Source: Cyanidiococcus yangmingshanensis
Taxonomy: Eukaryota; Rhodophyta; Bangiophyceae; Cyanidiales; Cyanidiaceae
Direction: 5' to 3'
Assembly (NCBI GenBank): GCA_013995675.1
Contig: VWRR01000012.1
Coordinates: forward strand, 310,001 to 374,000
DNA: 64,000 nt
Below, one piece after another: positions 62,401 to 64,000 of the stretch (position 1 is its first letter; every line of letters starts with the position of its first letter). The notes below the pieces were generated by a model, which had not been told where the DNA came from, ran no database searches, and saw nothing but the letters and a program-made list of their open reading frames with translations. A program made the position numbers and the translations under genes.

Positions 62401-62755
62401 AAATCAGTCCAGTCGCTCCGACGAGGAGACAAGACCGGCCAATACGTTCGTGGGAACCCGCGCCAGACGTAGCCAGAGTGCTGTGTCTATCTCCTCTGGA
62501 CATGCGGCAAGCGAGACGTCGACGCAATCTACGAACTCGGCCGCCGCTTTGCAACCGCGGTCGCGTCGTTCATCCTCGCACCAATCATCGAACTGCATAC
62601 GCTCTCCATTGGCTGCTGCCAATCGCGACAACGACCAAACCTCGAGACCATCGCCGACGGTCCCATCCAAGACGACGACCGCCAAAACCAAAGCCACAAC
62701 TGCCGCGGAGCGGTCCAGTACCGGTACCATCCAGCGCTTCGCCAATTCGATCTGA
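59465..62755 (+). CDS. Kinesin-14 with PLAT and CBM20 domains; frame changes three times
   Basis: Minus-end-directed microtubule motor by family. Domains in order: basic leader ([19 protein letters not shown]); PLAT/LH2 domain about residues 43-175 ([20 protein letters not shown] to [10 protein letters not shown]); CBM20 starch-binding domain about 200-320 ([20 protein letters not shown], then [10 protein letters not shown] and FDYKYFIRN); coiled coil ([15 protein letters not shown] and later); kinesin-14 neck [18 protein letters not shown]; motor with [12 protein letters not shown]-loop [10 protein letters not shown], switch I NIHSSRSH, switch [22 protein letters not shown] and [18 protein letters not shown] coiled coil and a Ser-rich tail follow. 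Frame changes, each one extra base: near 60984 (TT), near 61562, and near 61640. Each is fixed by conserved kinesin text on both sides. The ATG at 59465 is the first in frame. The tail may continue in another frame past 62755. Cargo is unknown; starch is suggested by the CBM20. Confidence 0.9.
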
Positions 62756-63243
62756 TCCTGGAACGAAAACAACAACGACGGCGAGACTGCCTCGCCACGA
62801 AGCCGCAGCGCCCGCCCATGGTTCTGGTCAACGAGTCGTTCTGTTGCGAGAGACGCGAGCCGACCTCCTGCGGCGCCAAGCGAACGAGGCCAAACGCAAC
62901 GGCACCCCAAGTCGTGTTCACTACGCCTTTGGGTCCCGCATAGAACGAAGCATCACGGGCACCGATTCGGCCTCACCAAGTGATTCGCGCCGGCGCCCTT
63001 CAGGTAGCTGACAAGAACCCCCAACCCAAACGCACCCGAAGATGCTCACCGATGAGTACCTAACCCCCCCGAATCGAAGGCGAACGCCATTTCGGTTTCA
63101 GCGAAATATTCAGTGCGCCCCTCTCTATCGCTTTCCCTGCCATGATGGTTGTCGCGTGCACGATCACAACGAAGCGATGCTGGAACCGTTGCAGTGATCA
63201 GGAGCCCATGGGCATTCCGTCCGTGGTTTCGTCAACGCGCCAG
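62756..63243. other. Intergenic, convergent gene ends
   Basis: 488 bases after the kinesin stop. A frame offset by +1 from the kinesin tail stays open to 63011 (with RRQANEAKRNGTPSRVHYAF), so the kinesin tail may end there. Nothing else recognised. Confidence 0.45.
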
Positions 63244-64000
63244 TCAGGCTCGTTGGTCGCTGCACCGGCAACATGCCTTGTCGTCGTCGTCGTCGAGTAC
63301 CCAGTCGCTGAGGACGACGACAGCGTCGCTCCTGGCCTTGTTCCGAAATGAAAACCACCCGATAGCGCAGGGAACGTCATCGACACCAAAGCCGAAACCG
63401 TCCCCTTCCGATGCCGTCATGGGCACCAGGCCCTGAATTTCGTCCTCCTCCTCGACGTCGAAATAGGTACGTAAAATATGCTGCGATTTGAAGTAAATAT
63501 CCTCATTGACGTGATTCTGGAGCATTTCGATCTTCTCCAGACCACCTACCTGTTCGATGAGGGACGCGTATTCGTTCGCGGGTTGGTGCATTCGTTCCCG
63601 CTCTCGTTCGCCCGAGGCGAGTATATTCTCCAGGCCCTCGAGGACGACGATGAGTAGTTTGCTATCATTCACCAGGAGCAGGTCACACATGGGTTTGATA
63701 CAACCTTGCATCACTAGGGCGCGTATCTGAGGGTCAGTGCCACCGGCAGTGGCGTTACTGATAGCCCAGGCTGCTTCTCGTCGAGTCTCAAAGTCACTTG
63801 TCGCCAACAGGGACACCAGCGGGGGCACAAGACCGTTCTCAATGACCAGTTCGATCTGTTCAATCGTGCCAGCAGTGATATTGCTCACCGTCCAGCAGGT
63901 CTCCTTACGAATGAGCCGCTTGGCTGACGACAGCAGGCGCAAAAGATAGGGCAGCGCACCGCAGTCCAGCACAGTCTGGGTCTGTTCATCGGTGCCAGTG
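63244..64000 (-). CDS. Importin alpha, C-terminal part (cut by window edge)
   Basis: Adaptor that binds nuclear localisation signals and importin beta. The gene is cut by the right edge; only the last ARM repeats and tail are seen. Motifs: VLDCGALPYLLRLLSSAKRL, KETCWTVSNITAGT, RREAAWAISNATAGG and CIKPMCDLLLVNDSKLL, the W/N-containing ARM pattern of the minor NLS site. Then YASLIEQVGGLEKIEMLQNH and EEEDEIQGLVPM, the acidic end. Family members usually finish soon after a GGFNF-like motif. Here the frame reads CAIGWFSFRNKARSD and runs 35 more residues, while a +1 change in the CCC/GGG run at 63358-63360 would read CAIGGFHFGTRPG. So the annotated C-terminus is doubtful and the stop may be elsewhere. 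The N-terminal importin-beta-binding domain lies outside the window. Confidence 0.93.
   Translation of the reverse strand, partial: TGTDEQTQTVLDCGALPYLLRLLSSAKRLIRKETCWTVSNITAGTIEQIELVIENGLVPPLVSLLATSDFETRREAAWAISNATAGGTDPQIRALVMQGCIKPMCDLLLVNDSKLLIVVLEGLENILASGERERERMHQPANEYASLIEQVGGLEKIEMLQNHVNEDIYFKSQHILRTYFDVEEEDEIQGLVPMTASEGDGFGFGVDDVPCAIGWFSFRNKARSDAVVVLSDWVLDDDDDKACCRCSDQRA

Noticed and set aside
1-64000. CRISPR arrays, transposons, viral or LTR remnants
   Set aside because: No spaced short repeats, terminal repeats, transposase, reverse transcriptase, integrase or capsid-like text were seen on either strand.

Overview
The window looks like nuclear DNA of a compact unicellular red alga, most like the Cyanidiophyceae (Cyanidioschyzon/Cyanidiococcus type). 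The genes are eukaryotic (importin alpha, Pescadillo, ERO1, Sec1, an R-SNARE, USP5, a kinesin-14), almost all without introns, and separated by roughly 0.2-2 kb on both strands. Several N-termini read like red-algal plastid transit peptides (for example MAFLLF and MLLFVPP), with no secretory signal in front of the presumed plastid ones. The placement is an inference from gene style; no marker gene for species was seen.

Layout, left to right. 2-10 kb: an FBXO9-like F-box protein, class 2 dihydroorotate dehydrogenase (-), an M20 peptidase (+) and an RluA-type pseudouridine synthase (-) whose 3' ends overlap. 11-18 kb: ERO1 oxidoreductin (+), pyruvate kinase (-), an HAD 5'-nucleotidase (+). 19-29 kb: a Sec1/Munc18 protein apparently fused behind a membrane glycoprotein (-), head to head with a longin R-SNARE (+); a bacterial-style methyltransferase fused to an AIG2/GGCT domain (-), head to head with a PDCD2/TSR4 protein (+). 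29-43 kb: a BADC-like non-biotinylated BCCP relative (-), ATP sulfurylase (+), a CNNM-type transporter (-), a DnaJ-type zinc-finger protein (+), a PAP2 phosphatase (-), a small membrane protein (+) and Pescadillo (+). 43-56 kb: tryptophan 2,3-dioxygenase with a very long N-terminal extension (-), a mu-type GST (+), an aldo-keto reductase (+), USP5-type deubiquitinase (-), a plastid two-TM protein (+). 57-64 kb: a small acidic protein (-), a kinesin-14 carrying PLAT and CBM20 domains (+), and the 3' part of importin alpha (-), which runs off the right edge.

Two things stand out. First, the kinesin-14 has the order PLAT - CBM20 (starch-binding) - coiled coil - motor, which suggests a microtubule motor that holds starch granules or lipid surfaces; red algae keep their floridean starch in the cytosol, where this could work. 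Second, at least seven conserved genes change reading frame inside conserved sequence, and nearly every change is one extra base (+1). The well-placed sites fall in short runs of one base, so indel error in the sequence is the leading explanation. The strong +1 bias still deserves a direct check.

Other notable points are a Sec1/R-SNARE divergent pair sharing a 213-bp promoter region, three families of short tandem repeats in gene flanks (119 bp, 76 bp, 123 bp), and a USP5 with its second UBA domain after the catalytic His box. I saw no rRNA, tRNA, CRISPR array, transposon or viral relic that I could support.
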